Of a DNA stretch of 57,253 nucleotides, positions 42,047 to 51,445 are shown piece by piece. Origin of the DNA: CAZOHG01 sp964579725 (GTDB lineage: Bacteria; Zhuqueibacterota; JdFR-76; BMS3Abin05); the NCBI GenBank assembly GCA_964579725.1, contig CAZOHG010000021.1, positions 1 through 57,253 of the forward strand. The letters run 5' to 3'. Position numbers and translations under genes: made by a program. The notes under the pieces were generated by a model. That model did no database searches and was not told the origin of the DNA. It saw only the letters and a program-made list of their open reading frames with translations. The stretch's first letter is position 1. Every line of letters starts with the position of its first letter.

Positions 42047-43530
42047 GGTTGACCCTCGTTTTTAGGAAGCAATTCGGCCTTTAAATGGTAGGTCCACTGA
42101 TCGAAGTACAAATTGCCCCCTTTCCATTCCACCTCACCCCGCTGAAAATCCACGTTGTCCGACCGAAAATAGCGTTTGGGGGGGAATAATTTCTGCCCGT
42201 GATCGGCATTAAAAATGAGTCGGAAATGGTCAATTCCCCCGAAATAGAAATCGGTAAGGGATTGTTTTTGTTCCGGCGAAAAAGTGGCGGCATACTGATG
42301 AATCCAGATGGCCATGTAGGGCTCTACGGGAATCCACCCGTAGGGTTCAAAATAGGCTTCCGCCCAGTCGTGAATGGTTTCTTCGTCCGGGAACACGTAC
42401 CAACCGGATTGCCAGCGCGCAGGAATACCCAGGATTCGAGCAAGGGTAATGAAAAGCAGCGCTTCCTGACCACAATCCCCGTAGCGATGGGTTAAGGTGT
42501 ACATGCTGATGTTGGGGATTGTCGAGTATTCGTTGGCGTAACTGTACTGAATATTTTGCCCGATCCAAAGGTAAAGAAGCTTGGCTTGTTTCAAGGGGTT
42601 GGTTTCCTTCCCGACAATTTGGTGGGCCAAATTCACCAGCTCCTTGGTGAAAACCACGTGGGGCGGTTCCTCCTGGGTAAAATGCCGGTAGGTGCAGCTT
42701 TCCTTCTGGTAGGGTTGGATTTTGGCGGGGTCCACGCGGGAGTTCACTGAGTACATTCGGTACGTATATTGAATTTGAAAAACGGTCGGTGAATCCTGTA
42801 CGGCCGTTTGTTCCAAATAAACTGATCGAATGGGGCTTTCCGGTTGGGCAATCCAAAGGGGTTGGGAGCTGGCTTTTATAAAATGAATATTTCCCTGAAA
42901 GGAGTAAGCGCGGGGGTACGGCAGCCAGCAGCGAATCTTCTCCCCGGCCGGTACAACATTCGGTTTAACGGTGAGTGTCATGGTCATGCGGTAATCTTGA
43001 GGAAACACGTTGCGGTCCGGCGTCCCCTGACCGGCTACGATCATATTGGCGTAATTTTTCCAGAAGGCTTGTTCGTACGCAGCCCGTTGTTTGGGGGGAA
43101 TTTCCCGATCCCGCAAATCTTTGTACCGCTTAAATAAATTGCTCACGCTGGCGTAGAGAAAAAATGTTTTGCCGTCAATGACGCGGGTGTCGAAACGGCC
43201 CTCTTTCAGCCAGGTCTTAAATTCTTTCATTTTGAAATGTGCGACCCGTTTTTCCAGTTGGTTCACGATTTCCTTTTGCGTGTACGGGTAGTCCAAACGG
43301 ACGCGGTGCATCCAATCCAATTGCCAGAGCAAAGCCTGCCGCGTCGAATCCGGCAGATTTTTTTTCAATTGCTTTTGAATGAACTTTTCCGATTTGGAAA
43401 ACGCTCCCTTCTGCTCAAAAGCGCGCACTTTTTGTAAAGCCGTTTTGCTGCTACAGCCGACGACAAAAAGGAACAGCAAAGGCACGACGGGCACAACCGT
43501 TCGCCTGAAAAATTCCGTCAGGTCACTCAT
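42043..43530 (-). CDS. Transglutaminase-like domain lipoprotein
   Basis: A 495-residue predicted lipoprotein: hydrophobic signal with lipobox FVVGCSS (Cys26). After an alpha-helical N-terminal region and a beta-rich middle (about 185-290), a transglutaminase core follows: catalytic Cys near residue 352 in RYGDCGQEALLFITLAR, His in ETIHDWAEAYF, Asp-equivalent in the following strand (WIPVEPY). Such proteins may act as peptidases or on cell-wall peptides; the substrate is unknown. Promoter-like sequence precedes it at 43607-43635. Confidence 0.85.
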   Translation of the reverse strand: MSDLTEFFRRTVVPVVPLLFLFVVGCSSKTALQKVRAFEQKGAFSKSEKFIQKQLKKNLPDSTRQALLWQLDWMHRVRLDYPYTQKEIVNQLEKRVAHFKMKEFKTWLKEGRFDTRVIDGKTFFLYASVSNLFKRYKDLRDREIPPKQRAAYEQAFWKNYANMIVAGQGTPDRNVFPQDYRMTMTLTVKPNVVPAGEKIRCWLPYPRAYSFQGNIHFIKASSQPLWIAQPESPIRSVYLEQTAVQDSPTVFQIQYTYRMYSVNSRVDPAKIQPYQKESCTYRHFTQEEPPHVVFTKELVNLAHQIVGKETNPLKQAKLLYLWIGQNIQYSYANEYSTIPNISMYTLTHRYGDCGQEALLFITLARILGIPARWQSGWYVFPDEETIHDWAEAYFEPYGWIPVEPYMAIWIHQYAATFSPEQKQSLTDFYFGGIDHFRLIFNADHGQKLFPPKRYFRSDNVDFQRGEVEWKGGNLYFDQWTYHLKAELLPKNEGQP

Positions 43531-43606
43531 GTCGATTTCCTTTCCAAATGGTGAGGCGTCTTTTTACCTGAAAAATGAAAAAAATACCGGTTGCCTTCTT
43601 TTTCTA

Positions 43607-43635
43607 ATGGTACAAAATTTTTTTCACGCAAACAA
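43607..43635 (-). promoter_or_regulatory. Putative promoter of the transglutaminase-nitrilase pair
   Basis: Minus strand TTGTTT (43635-43630), 17-bp spacer, TACCAT (43612-43607). The spacer end AAAAAAATTTTG is also seen before the trpL -10 box. Confidence 0.35.
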
Positions 43636-43736
43636 GCCCTAAATGAACAGCCGAAAAAATCCTAAATTCGTGCTTTTCGTAACTCAAAAGAAATCAAAGA
43701 AAAGCAAGGGATTGGTAATACACTCAAGACGAAAAC

Positions 43737-43765
43737 TTGATTTTTCCTTCAGAAAAAGCTATATT
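43737..43765 (+). promoter_or_regulatory. Putative promoter of the menA operon
   Basis: TTGATT (43737-43742), 17-bp spacer, TATATT (43760-43765; five of six), about 55 nt before menA. Confidence 0.5.
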
Positions 43766-43818
43766 TACGAAACACGGTGGCAGGCATTTGTTTGACAAAA
43801 AAAGACGGAGGAGAAAAC

Positions 43819-44715
43819 ATGGCTTCTGCTAAATTGTGGCTGCGGGCGAGTCGCCCCTTTTCATTTACAGCGTCGGTGACGCCCGTATTTTTAGGGACAG
43901 CGTTGGCCTGGTACCAGGGCTTTTTTAACGGGATTTATTTTCTTCTGGCGGCTTTGGGAGCGCTGCTTTTGCACGCCGGTTCCAATCTTATTAGCGATTA
44001 TTTCGACTACAAGCGCCAAGTTGACCGTCAGGGCACCCTGGGAGGCAGCGGGGTTTTGGTTGAAGGCCTCATGACGCCCAAAGCCATTTTGTGGGGCGGT
44101 TGGACGGCCTTCGGAGTGGCCACACTTATTGGTATTTACCTAATTTCCCAGCGGGGCCTTCCCATTTTGGTGCTGGGTCTCGTGGGCATTTTGGGCGGAT
44201 TTTTTTACACGGCCGACCCCGTGGAGTACAAGTACAAAGCCCTTGGTGACGTGGGAATTTTTCTTTTGTTTGGCCCCCTCATTGTGTTAGGCGCTTACTA
44301 TGTTCAGACGGGTGTTTTGAGCTGGCTGCCGGTTTGGATTTCATTGCCCATCGCTCTGTTGGTGACGGGTATTCTGCACGCAAACAATTTCCGCGACATT
44401 CAAAACGACGCCGCGGCCGGCATTAAAACCATCGCCATGATTTTGGGACATGAAAAATCGGTAGTGCTGTACAAAGCGATGGTCATTCTGGCCTACGTCA
44501 TTACGCTGGCCCTTTCCGCCGCCAGCATTATTCCCTGGTGGGCCTTGTTGGTTTTTCTTTCCTTCCCTTCGGCGGTCAAGGTTTTTCAGGTTTTGGGGGG
44601 AAAGGAAATAAAAGGCCAAAATATGGTTGCAATGGCAGACGTTCTCACGGCGCAGCTTCACATGCAGTTTGGCATTTTGCTAACGCTTTCGTTTATTTTG
44701 GCGAAGATTTTTTAG
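43819..44715 (+). CDS. menA: 1,4-dihydroxy-2-naphthoate polyprenyltransferase
   Basis: UbiA-family membrane prenyltransferase making demethylmenaquinone. About 298 residues, eight or nine helices. The prenyl-diphosphate motif is NLISDYFDYKRQVD (near 56-69), and the second is NNFRDIQNDAAAGIKT (near 189-204). WLRASRPFSFTASVTPVFLG is the MenA-type start. ATG 43819 follows GGAGGAG; the upstream in-frame start at 43777 is unlikely. Indicates menaquinone-based respiration. First of a four-gene plus-strand series. Confidence 0.9.
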   Translation: MASAKLWLRASRPFSFTASVTPVFLGTALAWYQGFFNGIYFLLAALGALLLHAGSNLISDYFDYKRQVDRQGTLGGSGVLVEGLMTPKAILWGGWTAFGVATLIGIYLISQRGLPILVLGLVGILGGFFYTADPVEYKYKALGDVGIFLLFGPLIVLGAYYVQTGVLSWLPVWISLPIALLVTGILHANNFRDIQNDAAAGIKTIAMILGHEKSVVLYKAMVILAYVITLALSAASIIPWWALLVFLSFPSAVKVFQVLGGKEIKGQNMVAMADVLTAQLHMQFGILLTLSFILAKIF

Positions 44716-44721
44716 ACGCTC

Positions 44722-45348
44722 ATGTCCCTGCCGCGCAGAGAAGAATACCCTTTTCTCGTCCTCGGGCTGCTACTGGCCACTCTTTTTTGGTTGGAATTAT
44801 TCCGGTGGCGGCTGGCTAATTTTTGGCTTGTCATTACGGTGGCTGCAGCCGTTTTAACGGCGTTTGCTTTGTGGAGAAGGTCGAAGCTTCTCACGCAACC
44901 CAGCAATTGGATTGAGACGCTGGCTCTGGCGCTGGGTTCGGCTGCTTTGCTTTACGCCCTTTTCTTTTTGGGCGCTCAATTAACCGCTGTTTTGCCTTTC
45001 CAGCAACAGGAATTGGCCGCCATTTACGGGAACAAAAGGGGCACGGCACCCGGAATTATTGCGTTGGTCATGGTTCTGGTTGTGGGGCCAGGGGAAGAAA
45101 TTTTCTGGCGGGGGTACGTACAGGGCACGCTTGCCGAGCGGCTCGGCGGTTTTTGGGGTTGGTTTTTGGGGAGTTTCTTTTACGCGGGGGTTCATTTTTG
45201 CTCGGGAAATTTCATGTTGATTGGAGCCGCCGCGACCGCCGGTTTGTTCTGGGGGTGGCTTTACTGGCGCTACCGGAATTTGTGGGCGAATATTTTTTCC
45301 CACGTGTTGTGGGATGTGACCATTTTCCTTCTTCTGCCGATCCAATAA
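44722..45348 (+). CDS. CPBP-family intramembrane metalloprotease
   Basis: A 208-residue membrane protein of the CPBP/ABI (Rce1-like) family. Motif 1 is GEEIFWRGYVQG (EExxxR), motif 2 is FFYAGVHFCSGNF (FxxxH) and motif 3 a late WANIFSHVLWDV (HxxxD). About six helices. It starts 6 bp after menA, so it is co-transcribed; a link with prenyl or quinone metabolism is possible but unproven. Confidence 0.85.
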   Translation: MSLPRREEYPFLVLGLLLATLFWLELFRWRLANFWLVITVAAAVLTAFALWRRSKLLTQPSNWIETLALALGSAALLYALFFLGAQLTAVLPFQQQELAAIYGNKRGTAPGIIALVMVLVVGPGEEIFWRGYVQGTLAERLGGFWGWFLGSFFYAGVHFCSGNFMLIGAAATAGLFWGWLYWRYRNLWANIFSHVLWDVTIFLLLPIQ

Positions 45349-45367
45349 ACCCGTTTGGGAGGTTGCC

Positions 45368-46345
45368 ATGCCGATTGGAATGATTGGTTTGGGAAACATG
45401 GGAACAGCCGTTGCCGCTCAAATCGCCGCCAATGGCTCAGCGGTTTTAGGATGGGAACACCACCCGGAAGTGGTAGACGAAATCAACACCACTGGCAAAA
45501 ACAGCCGGTTCTTGCCGGACATTTCCCTGCCGAAAAATCTTCAGGCCACACAAAATCTCTCGGATATTTTTGAGGCGTGTTCCATCATTTTTGTGGCCAT
45601 CCCGACCGTGTTTTTCCGTCCCGTGCTGGAAGCTTTTACCGGAGTGTCCGGCAGGCTATTTGTCAACCTGGCCAAGGGAATGGATCCGGCCACGCTTTTA
45701 ACGGCTTACCAAACGCTTTGCACGATTTTTCCCGACAATGGGGCGGTACAGCTTTCAGGGCCGTCCATCGCCAACGAATTTGCTCGCGGCCAACCCACTG
45801 TGGTCATGGTGGCTGGGCCGGAAATGGGTGATCTGCTTCGGGTGGCGCAGCTTGTGGAAACAGACACCTTCCGCGTGCGGTTTTCGGACGATGTGGCCGG
45901 GGTGGAATTGGGGGGTATTTTGAAAAATATTTACGCCATTGGTCTGGGCTTGTTCGACGGTTTGGGGATTCAAAGCATTAATTTCCGGGCAAGTTACCTG
46001 ACGTTGGCTCTTGAGGAAATGGCACGAATCGGTTCGGCTTTGGGGGCTCGGCAGGAAACCTTTTTGTACCTGGCCGGAATGGGCGATTTGTTGGCCACGT
46101 CTTTGAGCGCCCACAGCCACAATCGGCGTTTAGGAGAATGGATGGCCAAAGGGCTACCGTTGGCAGAGGTCAAACAGAAAATGGGCGTGTTGCCGGAGGG
46201 CTACAACACACTGAAAATCGCCCTCTACCTGGCGGAGAAACACCATCGCGCCATGCCGCTGGCCAAAGGGCTCTGGGACGTACTGCACGGACGGCTGTCG
46301 GCTCACCATTTTGTACGAACGTTTATTCGGGATTTTGTGGAATAA
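45368..46345 (+). CDS. gpsA: Glycerol-3-phosphate dehydrogenase [NAD(P)+]
   Basis: Makes sn-glycerol-3-phosphate from dihydroxyacetone phosphate for phospholipids. 325 residues. The N-terminal Rossmann motif is IGMIGLGNMGTAVAAQIA (3-20); NLAKGMD, LSGPSIANEFARGQPT and AGVELGGILKNIYAIGLG (catalytic Lys in LKNIYA) are typical. Start ATG 45368 after GGGAGG. Followed by glpK after 30 bp. Confidence 0.94.
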   Translation: MPIGMIGLGNMGTAVAAQIAANGSAVLGWEHHPEVVDEINTTGKNSRFLPDISLPKNLQATQNLSDIFEACSIIFVAIPTVFFRPVLEAFTGVSGRLFVNLAKGMDPATLLTAYQTLCTIFPDNGAVQLSGPSIANEFARGQPTVVMVAGPEMGDLLRVAQLVETDTFRVRFSDDVAGVELGGILKNIYAIGLGLFDGLGIQSINFRASYLTLALEEMARIGSALGARQETFLYLAGMGDLLATSLSAHSHNRRLGEWMAKGLPLAEVKQKMGVLPEGYNTLKIALYLAEKHHRAMPLAKGLWDVLHGRLSAHHFVRTFIRDFVE

Positions 46346-46375
46346 TAGCAATCTGCTCCGCGGAAAGGAATCGCC

Positions 46376-47848
46376 ATGAAAGTGATTTTAGCCATTGATT
46401 TGGGAACGACGGGAAACCGCGTCATTGCTTTCTCAAAGGACGGGCGCATTGTGGCGCGGGCCTATTACGAGTTCCCCCAAATTTTTCCCGAACCAGGGTG
46501 GGTGGAACAGGATCCGCGGGAGATTTGGCGCACAACGCTGAAGGCGCTGCACGATGTTGTGGGTCAAGTGGGTGTTGAAAATGTGGAAGCTATCGGCCTG
46601 ACCAATCAGCGCGAAACCACCATTTTGTGGGAGCGAGCCACTGGAAAACCTGTTTACAACGCCATTGTCTGGCAGTGCCGTCGGACGGCGGCCATGTGTG
46701 ACGCCCTGCGCGAGTACGAACCGCAAATCAAACGGAAAACGGGGCTTTTTCTCGACCCCTATTTTTCGGCCACAAAAATCAGGTGGATTTTGGATCACGT
46801 TTCCGGGGCGCAAGAAAAAGCGGAAGCGGGAGCGTTGGCGTTCGGCACAGTAGACACGTGGATTTTGTGGCAGTTAACGGGCGGTGCGGTCCACGCGACC
46901 GAGCCCTCGAACGCTTCCCGAACCCTGCTTTTCAATATTCACACGCTGGCGTTCGATGACGATCTGCTGAAGCTTTTTGGGATTCCGCGGCCTCTTTTGC
47001 CGGAGGTGAAGCCCAGCGGGGGGGCGTTTGGCACCACAACACGCGCGCTTTTGGGAAAATCCATTCCCGTAACCGGCATTTTGGGAGATCAACAAGCCGC
47101 TTTTTTTGCGCACGGGGGGTGGGAACCGGGTGTGGTTAAAAATACGTACGGGACCGGCCTTTTTGTGGTGACCTCCACCGGCAGAACCGTTCCCGATTCG
47201 GGCAAATTGGTAAACACAATTGCCTGGCAGCTTGACGGCGAAACCACCTACGCACTGGAAGGAAGTATTTTTGTCGGCGGGGCGGCGATTCAATGGCTCC
47301 GTGACGGGCTCAAAATCCTGGAAAGTGCAGCCGAATCCGAGGAATTGGCCGTGTCCCTTTCCGACAATGAAGGGGTTTATTTTGTTCCGGCGCTGACCGG
47401 GTTGGGAGCACCTTACTGGGACCCGGAAGCGCGCGGTACCTTTTTGGGATTGACCCGAGGTACCACCCGAGCACACTTCGCGCGCGCTGCTCTGGAAGCG
47501 CTGGCCTACCAGACCCGGGACGTAATAGAAGAAATGGTCAAAGCCACGGGAGGGCAGAATCTTAAAAAATTGGCCGTGGACGGCGGAGCGTCGAAGAACA
47601 ATTTTCTCCTGCAATTTCAATCCGACATTCTGAATATTCCGGTGGAACGTCCGCAGGTGGTGGAAACCACCGCGTTTGGTGCGGCAGGAGTGGCGGGGCT
47701 TACGGCCGGTTTTTGGGATCGTGACGCCTTTTTGCGCGCTCGGAAAATAGACCGGATTTTTTCGCCCCGAATGAAAGCCGAGGATCGGGAACGGTTCTAC
47801 GCCCGCTGGAAGAAAGCCGTTCAGCGTGCCCTAAAATGGGTTGGGTAG
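46376..47848 (+). CDS. glpK: Glycerol kinase
   Basis: Phosphorylates glycerol with ATP. 490 residues, FGGY family. ILAIDLGTTGNRVIAFSKDG (4-23), GLTNQRETTILWER (75-88 region), NAIVWQCRRT, FGTVDTWILWQLTGG, GILGDQQAAFFAHGGW, GTGLFVVTSTG and LAVDGGASKNNFLLQFQSDI are all present. In typical GlpK the first motif is DQGTTS; here DLGTTG. Last gene of the menA-CPBP-gpsA-glpK series. Confidence 0.94.
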   Translation: MKVILAIDLGTTGNRVIAFSKDGRIVARAYYEFPQIFPEPGWVEQDPREIWRTTLKALHDVVGQVGVENVEAIGLTNQRETTILWERATGKPVYNAIVWQCRRTAAMCDALREYEPQIKRKTGLFLDPYFSATKIRWILDHVSGAQEKAEAGALAFGTVDTWILWQLTGGAVHATEPSNASRTLLFNIHTLAFDDDLLKLFGIPRPLLPEVKPSGGAFGTTTRALLGKSIPVTGILGDQQAAFFAHGGWEPGVVKNTYGTGLFVVTSTGRTVPDSGKLVNTIAWQLDGETTYALEGSIFVGGAAIQWLRDGLKILESAAESEELAVSLSDNEGVYFVPALTGLGAPYWDPEARGTFLGLTRGTTRAHFARAALEALAYQTRDVIEEMVKATGGQNLKKLAVDGGASKNNFLLQFQSDILNIPVERPQVVETTAFGAAGVAGLTAGFWDRDAFLRARKIDRIFSPRMKAEDRERFYARWKKAVQRALKWVG

Positions 47849-47997
47849 GCAACGCGCCGTCATCTGGCCGATTCCCGAAAAAATCCGTTTTAACCTTTTG
47901 GTTCGGGAAAACACCTGAGTGGGGACTGATTTCCACCCCTCCCGCTTCTTAGCTTTGTCTTCCCCTGTGTTTCTCTAAACGATTCTCCCCTTTTTCC

Positions 47998-48026
47998 TTG
48001 ATTTTGGTGCGATTTTTTTTTACCAT
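47998..48026 (+). promoter_or_regulatory. Putative promoter of the oxidoreductase-trmB series
   Basis: TTGATT (47998-48003), 17-bp spacer, TACCAT (48021-48026), 50 nt before the oxidoreductase ATG. The rest of the 228-bp gap after glpK holds nothing I can name. Confidence 0.4.
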
Positions 48027-48076
48027 TCAAAAGAAGGTGTCCATGTCTTTTTAATCTTTAAAGGCGGGAAATTGAA

Positions 48077-49111
48077 ATGGAAAAACCCATTCGCGTGGGA
48101 ATTGTGGGTGCCGGTGCCAACACCCGAGCTCGGCACATTCCCGGCCTTCGCGCCATTTCGGGGGTGGAAATTGTGGCGGTTTGCAATCGGAGTCGTCATT
48201 CTTCTGAAAAAGTTGCCCGGGAGTTTGGAATTCCGAAGGTCTACACGCATTGGCGGGAACTCATCGAATCCCCGGAAATTGACGCAGTTGTCATTGGAAC
48301 CTGGCCTTATTTGCACGCTCCGGTCACAGTGGCCGCTTTGGAGGCAGGCAAGCATGTGCTGTGCGAAGCGCGAATGGCCATGAACGCGGCCGAAGCTCGT
48401 GAGATGTTCGAGGCGTCCAGGCGGCGTCCCCATTTGGTTGCGCAGGTGGTTCCCTCTCCCGTTTCACTGCACGCGGACGCGACCATTCAGCGGCTGATTG
48501 CAGAGGGATTTTTGGGGGAGATTTTGGCTGTGGAGGTCCAAACCCACGGCGGTTTTGTGGACCAAACCGCTCCGTTGCACTGGCGCCAGGAGGCCGATTT
48601 CAGCGGATTCAATGTGCTGAGTTTGGGCATTTGGTACGAGGCGATCATGCGCTGGATCGGGGAAGCGACCGAGGTAGCCGCCATGGGGCGAACCGTGGTT
48701 CCCGTGCGGCGAGACCCCGATTCGGGTGTGTTGCGTGCCGTCCGAATTCCCGACCATGTGGACGTACTGGCTAAAATGGCGTGTGGCGCGCAAGCTCATT
48801 TCGGTTTGTCTGCCGTTCGGGCATTCGGCGGGCCGGATGTCGCTACCCTTTTCGGCAGCGACGGAACCCTGCGTTTTTCGGCAGGGGAATTGTTCGGTGG
48901 GCGCCGTGGCGATTCCCGGTTGCGGCCTATTTCGATTCCGGACGCCGAGCGCGGCGGTTGGCGCGTGGAGGAAGAATTTGTCAATGCCATTCGCGGAAAA
49001 GAGAAAATCACCCGTACCACTTTTGCAGACGGGTTGAAATACATGCTGTTTACAGAAGCGGTGGCGCGTAGCATGGCCGAAAGAAAAACAGTTGCCGTTT
49101 CCTTGGTGTAA
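48077..49111 (+). CDS. Gfo/Idh/MocA-family oxidoreductase
   Basis: A 344-residue NAD(P)-dependent sugar or inositol-type dehydrogenase. Rossmann motif IRVGIVGAGANTRARHIPGL (5-24), AVCNRSRHSSEKVAREFG, AVVIGTWPYLHAPVTVAALEAGKHVLCEARMAMN read in parts. The usual EKP catalytic motif is CEARMAMNAAEA here, so the Lys is replaced by Arg; some family members do this. Substrate unknown. Confidence 0.85.
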   Translation: MEKPIRVGIVGAGANTRARHIPGLRAISGVEIVAVCNRSRHSSEKVAREFGIPKVYTHWRELIESPEIDAVVIGTWPYLHAPVTVAALEAGKHVLCEARMAMNAAEAREMFEASRRRPHLVAQVVPSPVSLHADATIQRLIAEGFLGEILAVEVQTHGGFVDQTAPLHWRQEADFSGFNVLSLGIWYEAIMRWIGEATEVAAMGRTVVPVRRDPDSGVLRAVRIPDHVDVLAKMACGAQAHFGLSAVRAFGGPDVATLFGSDGTLRFSAGELFGGRRGDSRLRPISIPDAERGGWRVEEEFVNAIRGKEKITRTTFADGLKYMLFTEAVARSMAERKTVAVSLV

Positions 49112-49146
49112 ATGAGAGTGTTCTCCGATTGAGAAAGCGAGGTGAC

Positions 49147-50244
49147 ATGCGGGCTCAAAATCCCTATTTAAGGGGACAGGTAATTAACCCGAAGCCGATT
49201 TCAGGTGACATGACGCTTACGGAGCTGGTTGAAAGCAGTTTCTGGGCGTACAATGCCGCACGTTTGAAGGAAGCCGCCCACCTCTTCACCCAAAAAATGC
49301 TGGAGCAGGACGTTACGATTGGACTCAGTCTGACCGGAGCCCTTACCCCGGCAGGTCTGGGCATTTCCACCATTATTCCGTTGATTAAGGCGGGTTTTGT
49401 GGACTGGATTGTCAGTACAGGTGCCAATCTCTACCACGACGCTCACTTCGGAATCGGACTGGACTTGTACAAGGGGACACCGTTTGTGAACGACGCCGAG
49501 CTGCGGGAAAAGGGTATTGTGCGCATCTACGATATTTTTTTCGACTACCGGGTTCTGTTGAATACCGACGCCTTTTTCCGCGAGATTATTTCGGCACCGG
49601 AATTTCAGAGAGAAATGAGTACGGCGGAATTTCACCATTTGTGTGGGAAATATTTGTCTGAGCGCGAAAAAAAGCTGGGCCTTACCGAGCGTTCGATTCT
49701 GTCCGTGGCCTATCGCTACGACGTGCCGATTTACACCTCGTCTCCGGGCGACAGTTCCATTGGGATGAATGTGGCGGCAAAGGCGTTGGAAGGCAACGGG
49801 CTGAAAATAGACTGTGCAAAGGATGTCAATGAAACGGCCTCCATTGTGTGGAACGCCAAACACTCGGGGGGCAAGAGTGCTGTTTTCATTGTGGGCGGGG
49901 GGTCGCCCAAGAATTTTATGCTGCAGACGGAGCCTCACATTCAGGAAGTACTGGGCATCTCGGAAAAGGGGCATGATTATTTTCTGCAAATAACCGACGC
50001 CCGCCCGGACACGGGGGGACTTTCGGGCGCTACGCCCAGCGAAGCCGTGAGCTGGGGCAAGGTGGACCCTGAGAAGCTGCCGGACGCCGTGGTGTGTTAC
50101 GTGGATTCAACGGTAGCTCTGCCTCTTCTGGCGGCCTACGCTCTGGCCAACCACGCTCCGCGGCAGCCGCGCCGTCTGTTTCGGAAACGGGAACAATTCC
50201 TGGACGAGCTAAAGTCGGCCTACCAAAAACAGGGGATCGCGTAA
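49147..50244 (+). CDS. Deoxyhypusine synthase family protein
   Basis: A 365-residue NAD-dependent protein of the deoxyhypusine synthase family. The active-site lysine region SGATPSEAVSWGKVDPEK (Lys305) matches the eukaryotic/archaeal enzyme, and DWIVSTGANLYHDAHFGIG plus VPIYTSSPGDSSIGMNVA are conserved. Bacteria have no eIF5A; bacterial relatives are thought to make polyamines such as homospermidine, or are of unknown role. Start ATG 49147 after GAGG; the frame is open from TTG 49129. trmB begins 3 bp after the stop. Confidence 0.85.
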   Translation: MRAQNPYLRGQVINPKPISGDMTLTELVESSFWAYNAARLKEAAHLFTQKMLEQDVTIGLSLTGALTPAGLGISTIIPLIKAGFVDWIVSTGANLYHDAHFGIGLDLYKGTPFVNDAELREKGIVRIYDIFFDYRVLLNTDAFFREIISAPEFQREMSTAEFHHLCGKYLSEREKKLGLTERSILSVAYRYDVPIYTSSPGDSSIGMNVAAKALEGNGLKIDCAKDVNETASIVWNAKHSGGKSAVFIVGGGSPKNFMLQTEPHIQEVLGISEKGHDYFLQITDARPDTGGLSGATPSEAVSWGKVDPEKLPDAVVCYVDSTVALPLLAAYALANHAPRQPRRLFRKREQFLDELKSAYQKQGIA

Positions 50245-50247
50245 ACC

Positions 50248-51330
50248 ATGCCCCACGCCGTTCTCAAAACGCAATGGCTCCCGGAGGATTTGTTTGCGGG
50301 GAAATTCCCCGCCACGCTGAAATGGTCGGACTATTTTTTAAAATTCCGCAAGGCGTTTTTCGATCCCAAAACGCACACGGCGTTGGTAGAAACAGTGGTC
50401 GTGGAAAAGAATCTGACCCGAAATTTCTATTGCATGGTGACGGTTCAACAGCCGGGAGAAATGAGGGTACGGCTGGACCCCATTGGGAAAATCGAACGTT
50501 CCCCCGGGATTCAATTGGCCGTGGCTTACCTCGCTTTTTTATGTCTCAAGTGGGACCCGCAGGCGACGGTGACGGCCTCCAATCTAAAGCGTTTCTTCTC
50601 CTTTTTTCAAGCTCCCGAGCAGGAATGGCCTAAACACTACGCCCGACTCCTTGCCCTGTACCGCAGGCGTTTAAAGCGACTGTACCACCGGCAGGTGGGC
50701 GAGGCGTTTGTTCTTTCCGATTGGGAGTTTTGGCTCCCCGGCGACTGGGAACGTGTTTTCGGTAATCAAGCCGCGGTTGAAGTGGAAGTGGGCCCCGGCA
50801 AAGGACGGTTTCTTTTTAAGGAAGCGCGCCGCCGGCCGGAGGTGAATTTCCTTGGGATCGAATGGGCGAAGCGTTACCTTCACGAATTGGAAAGGAAATT
50901 GGGTCGAGATCGCCCCTCCAATGTCCGTGTGGCTTTTGCGGATGCCCGTCGCCTCTTTGCGGACTGGATTCCTGAAAATTCCCTGCAGGCGGTGCACGTG
51001 TATTTCCCCGACCCGTGGTGGAAAAAACGGCACACCCGGCGCAGACTGGTAACACCGAGCTTTATTCAAAACCTGGGGCGCTGCTTGTGGGAGGGCGGTC
51101 TTTTTTATTTCGCCACAGACGTGCCCGATTACTTTCAAGTGGTTGCGGACATGATGGCCGGGTTTGAAAATTTCAAAAAGATTTTTGAAAAGCGGTACGC
51201 TCCCGACGCCTCCGACAATCCCGATCGATCCAATTTTGAGGCCAAAATGCGGCAGCAGGGGCGCTGGATATTCGAAGCCCACTGGCAAAAATGGACACCG
51301 AACGTAGAGGTTGTTTCCCTTGTTCGGTAG
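50248..51330 (+). CDS. trmB: tRNA (guanine-N7-)-methyltransferase with N-terminal extension
   Basis: Methylates G46 of tRNA using SAM. 360 residues, against about 220-240 for common TrmB. The methyltransferase domain (about 155-360) is complete: VEVEVGPGKGRFLFKEARR (SAM loop), FLGIEWAKRYLHELERKL, VYFPDPWWKKRHTRRRLV, FATDVPDYFQVV and the final FEAHWQKW. The first 150 residues (FPATLKWSDYFLKFRKAFFDPKTH and a basic helical segment LLALYRRRLKRLYHRQ) are not a domain I recognise; the positive charge suggests RNA binding. Confidence 0.88.
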   Translation: MPHAVLKTQWLPEDLFAGKFPATLKWSDYFLKFRKAFFDPKTHTALVETVVVEKNLTRNFYCMVTVQQPGEMRVRLDPIGKIERSPGIQLAVAYLAFLCLKWDPQATVTASNLKRFFSFFQAPEQEWPKHYARLLALYRRRLKRLYHRQVGEAFVLSDWEFWLPGDWERVFGNQAAVEVEVGPGKGRFLFKEARRRPEVNFLGIEWAKRYLHELERKLGRDRPSNVRVAFADARRLFADWIPENSLQAVHVYFPDPWWKKRHTRRRLVTPSFIQNLGRCLWEGGLFYFATDVPDYFQVVADMMAGFENFKKIFEKRYAPDASDNPDRSNFEAKMRQQGRWIFEAHWQKWTPNVEVVSLVR

Positions 51331-51445
51331 AGCGCTTTGGCCGCTTTGCCGGAACAAACCAAGCAAGCGTTGCCGCGTGTCCGGCAAGCCCCGATTTCTT
51401 TTCGTTGGTTCGCGCGGCGAGAGTGTTGTGTGAAAGGAATGGGAA

